Source: a virus. Taken from it: 62,694 nucleotides of DNA. The stretch's first letter is position 1. Each line of letters starts with the position of its first letter. Made by a program: the position numbers and the translations under genes. Positions 60,994 through 62,694 of the stretch are shown here, piece by piece. Location: the IMG/VR virus record IMGVR_UViG_3300034167_000773, positions 1 to 62,694 of that record, one strand, 5' to 3'. Under the pieces are notes generated by a model. The model saw only the letters and a program-made list of their open reading frames with translations, did not search any database and had not been told where the DNA came from.

Positions 60994-62056
60994 GCAGTTA
61001 TATTTTGAGAATCTTCTTGCACAAAATGCTTTAGGTGGTATACCTGCAGGATATAATTTTGCAGATAAAACTCTTTATCAAATATTTAGTGATCTTTTTT
61101 CAGGAGGAACTACATACACTCAAATAAATCTAGAACCAAATACCGGTTTAGAATTTAATTTAGCATCTAATTTACAAACCAAGTATAATACCTTAATTGC
61201 AGATAGTACTCCCTCACAAACAATAAATAAGCTTACTTCTAAAACTGCTGCAGTTTGGAAGAATAAAACTATAGTAGAAGTTCTTGATGAGATTTTATTC
61301 CCAGCTAATCTTCCTACTTATATTATTCCTACTATTACAATAACAGATACTCTTACTGAAATTCAAGAAGTAGGCAATGAAGTTACTAATAACTTTACAA
61401 TAGTAGGTACTAAGAATGATGCCGGTAATTTTACATATCTTGGTCTTTATCAAGGAGCTACAGAAATAACTTCATCTTCTCCTGCTCCAGGACTTACTGC
61501 CACCTTAACTTATGCCCAAACTTTTAATGTACCTATAGGAGTAACTTCTTGGACAGGTAAAGGTAATTATGATCAAGGAGCTAGGAAGTTTGATTCTCAA
61601 GGAGTAGAAGATACTAGACCTTATGCTTTAAGAAGTATTAATGCTCCACAATTAGAAGATAATGATTTTACTTCAAACTCTACACAAATAGATGGTATAT
61701 ATCCATTTTTTTATGGAACATCTACTACAAAACTAACAGATATTGAGATTAGAGATATTATTGAAGCAGGAGATGCTAATAAAGTTCTTACTAAAGCTGA
61801 TGGAACTATTACTATTACCTTTAATGCTAGTGATAAGTATGTATGGTTTGCTCATGCAGATGCATATACTGAGAAGACTAAGTGGTATGGAGATACTATA
61901 AACAATGGTAACATAGGAGGATCTGGAGACTTTATTAATGCTCCAAATCTTATTGAAGTTTCTTCTCCAGATAATTATTGGACAGTAGAATATATGACAT
62001 ATATCTCTGATTACTCAACAAATACAGTAGGGGCTTTACAATTTAGAAATAGTTGA
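60983..62056 (+). CDS. tail fibre-like protein
   Basis: A 357-residue Thr/Asn-rich beta protein (NNFTIVGTKNDAGNFTYLGL, then PIGVTSWTGKGNYDQG) with a short helical N-terminus (YFENLLAQNALGG). The pattern of beta-sandwich segments fits distal fibre modules. It is translated from within the end of the previous gene and is followed one base later by another fibre-like gene. Confidence 0.6.
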   Translation: MKSRQLYFENLLAQNALGGIPAGYNFADKTLYQIFSDLFSGGTTYTQINLEPNTGLEFNLASNLQTKYNTLIADSTPSQTINKLTSKTAAVWKNKTIVEVLDEILFPANLPTYIIPTITITDTLTEIQEVGNEVTNNFTIVGTKNDAGNFTYLGLYQGATEITSSSPAPGLTATLTYAQTFNVPIGVTSWTGKGNYDQGARKFDSQGVEDTRPYALRSINAPQLEDNDFTSNSTQIDGIYPFFYGTSTTKLTDIEIRDIIEAGDANKVLTKADGTITITFNASDKYVWFAHADAYTEKTKWYGDTINNGNIGGSGDFINAPNLIEVSSPDNYWTVEYMTYISDYSTNTVGALQFRNS

Positions 62057-62057
62057 T

Positions 62058-62694
62058 ATGGCAATAAACTTAAATGATAATATATTTTCTTCTTCCCCTA
62101 AACTTTTAGATGCTAAATGGGGACCTTTTCCTGATTTGGCTACAGCTTATGCTTCTGTAGGAAAAAGTTTTAGGAAGATAGGAATGTTTGCTATTATTGC
62201 TCCTACAGGAGGTGGTGCTGCTCAATTATATTGGTATAAGAATGATACTGATAACTTAGTTCCATTCTCAGGAAATTCTAGTGTAGAAGTATATGCTACT
62301 TTCTCAGCTTTTCCACCTACTGGTTCAGCAAATGTTATTTACATTGATAAAAGTGAAAGTAAATCTTATTATTGGAATGGTGCTCTTATACCTCCTGTTT
62401 ATGTAGTTACAGCTTCTAGTGTAGAAGTTTATGCTAACACAACTTTATTTCCTCAAAATGGAGCAGAAGGAGTAATTTATATAGCTGATGATACTAATAC
62501 TTCATATATATGGAATCCAGCATTACTTAATAATAATGGAGATTATGAAGTTATAAGTGGAAGTATTGCAGATACTGGTAATATTAGATTTGATGAAAGT
62601 ATAATTTTTAGTACTGAAAATTTTGTAGATATTCATACTGATGATGAGTATGTACAATTTAGTTATACTAATACTGCATTTGATAATAATCCTT
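62058..62694 (+). CDS. tail fibre-like protein, cut by the window edge
   Basis: An open frame starting one base after the previous stop and running beyond the window, with at least 212 residues. It contains at least two copies of a module: SVEVYATFSAFPPTGSANVI with YIDKSESKSYYWNGA, then SVEVYANTTLFPQNGAEGVI with YIADDTNTSYIWNPA. This repeat (strand, FP..GA, YI-D, YYW) is typical of phage tail fibre knob or shaft modules. The N-terminal 40 residues differ. The 3' end is missing. Confidence 0.75.
   Translation, partial: MAINLNDNIFSSSPKLLDAKWGPFPDLATAYASVGKSFRKIGMFAIIAPTGGGAAQLYWYKNDTDNLVPFSGNSSVEVYATFSAFPPTGSANVIYIDKSESKSYYWNGALIPPVYVVTASSVEVYANTTLFPQNGAEGVIYIADDTNTSYIWNPALLNNNGDYEVISGSIADTGNIRFDESIIFSTENFVDIHTDDEYVQFSYTNTAFDNNP

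Noticed and set aside
1-62694. Lysogeny module (integrase, attachment site, repressor pair)
   Set aside because: No integrase or recombinase is visible; the tRNA and tRNA-like element alone do not indicate an attachment site.

Overview
The window looks like a large part of the genome of a crAss-like phage (order Crassvirales) that infects a Bacteroidota host. The main reasons are the gene order TerL, portal, small proteins, acidic scaffold-like protein, HK97-fold major capsid protein (MCP), ring/connector proteins, very large tail-gate protein, internal (cargo) proteins and giant virion RNA polymerase, plus a TerL, portal and MCP of crAss-like type. The DNA is A+T rich and poor in CpG. Start codons follow A-rich leaders without Shine-Dalgarno sequences, and several genes have a Bacteroidota-type TAnnTTTG promoter element. 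The standard code fits: TAA, TAG and TGA all act as stops and ORFs of up to 3973 codons are uninterrupted.

Left arm (1-7473, leftward): small, mostly unknown genes. Recognisable are a receiver-less PhoB/OmpR-type DNA-binding protein, a sigma-70 region 2-like protein, a membrane-anchored 3D-domain protein, two small paralogous lipoproteins and a tRNA-Arg(UCU). Three genes under 60 codons were found by reading stop/start overlaps or overlapping frames. The long gaps are not empty: two hold compact multi-branched RNA folds and one a long hairpin. Near the left end there is a tRNA-like element and three 9-bp direct repeats at a 19-20 bp period. Leftward intrinsic terminators close many genes, and two sit directly against a TAnnTTTG promoter.

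Right arm (7516-62694, rightward): a packaging and capsid block (7516-18075), connector/tail-ring genes and a tail-gate protein (18174-26842), and a block of Lys/Asn-rich proteins, probably virion cargo, that share short aromatic-x-x-Gly motifs (26842-36989) and contain an inserted GIY-YIG endonuclease. Next come two giant polyvalent proteins. The first (3973 aa) carries the two-barrel RNA polymerase signature with its DxDxD motif and a zincin motif; the second (1732 aa) carries another zincin motif and a P-loop kinase-like domain. A complete 24-mer-type ferritin gene lies between the giants, translationally coupled to the second. After them come a u-spanin and holin-like lysis pair and a series of tail-fibre or appendage proteins, the last cut by the window edge.

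The most striking features are the ferritin between the giant virion proteins, a recurrent CGTATA motif just upstream of late genes (sometimes right after a terminator, so a candidate phage late promoter), the two structured RNAs in the early arm, and a candidate ADP-ribosyltransferase-like domain in a predicted cargo protein. Replication genes are not in this window.
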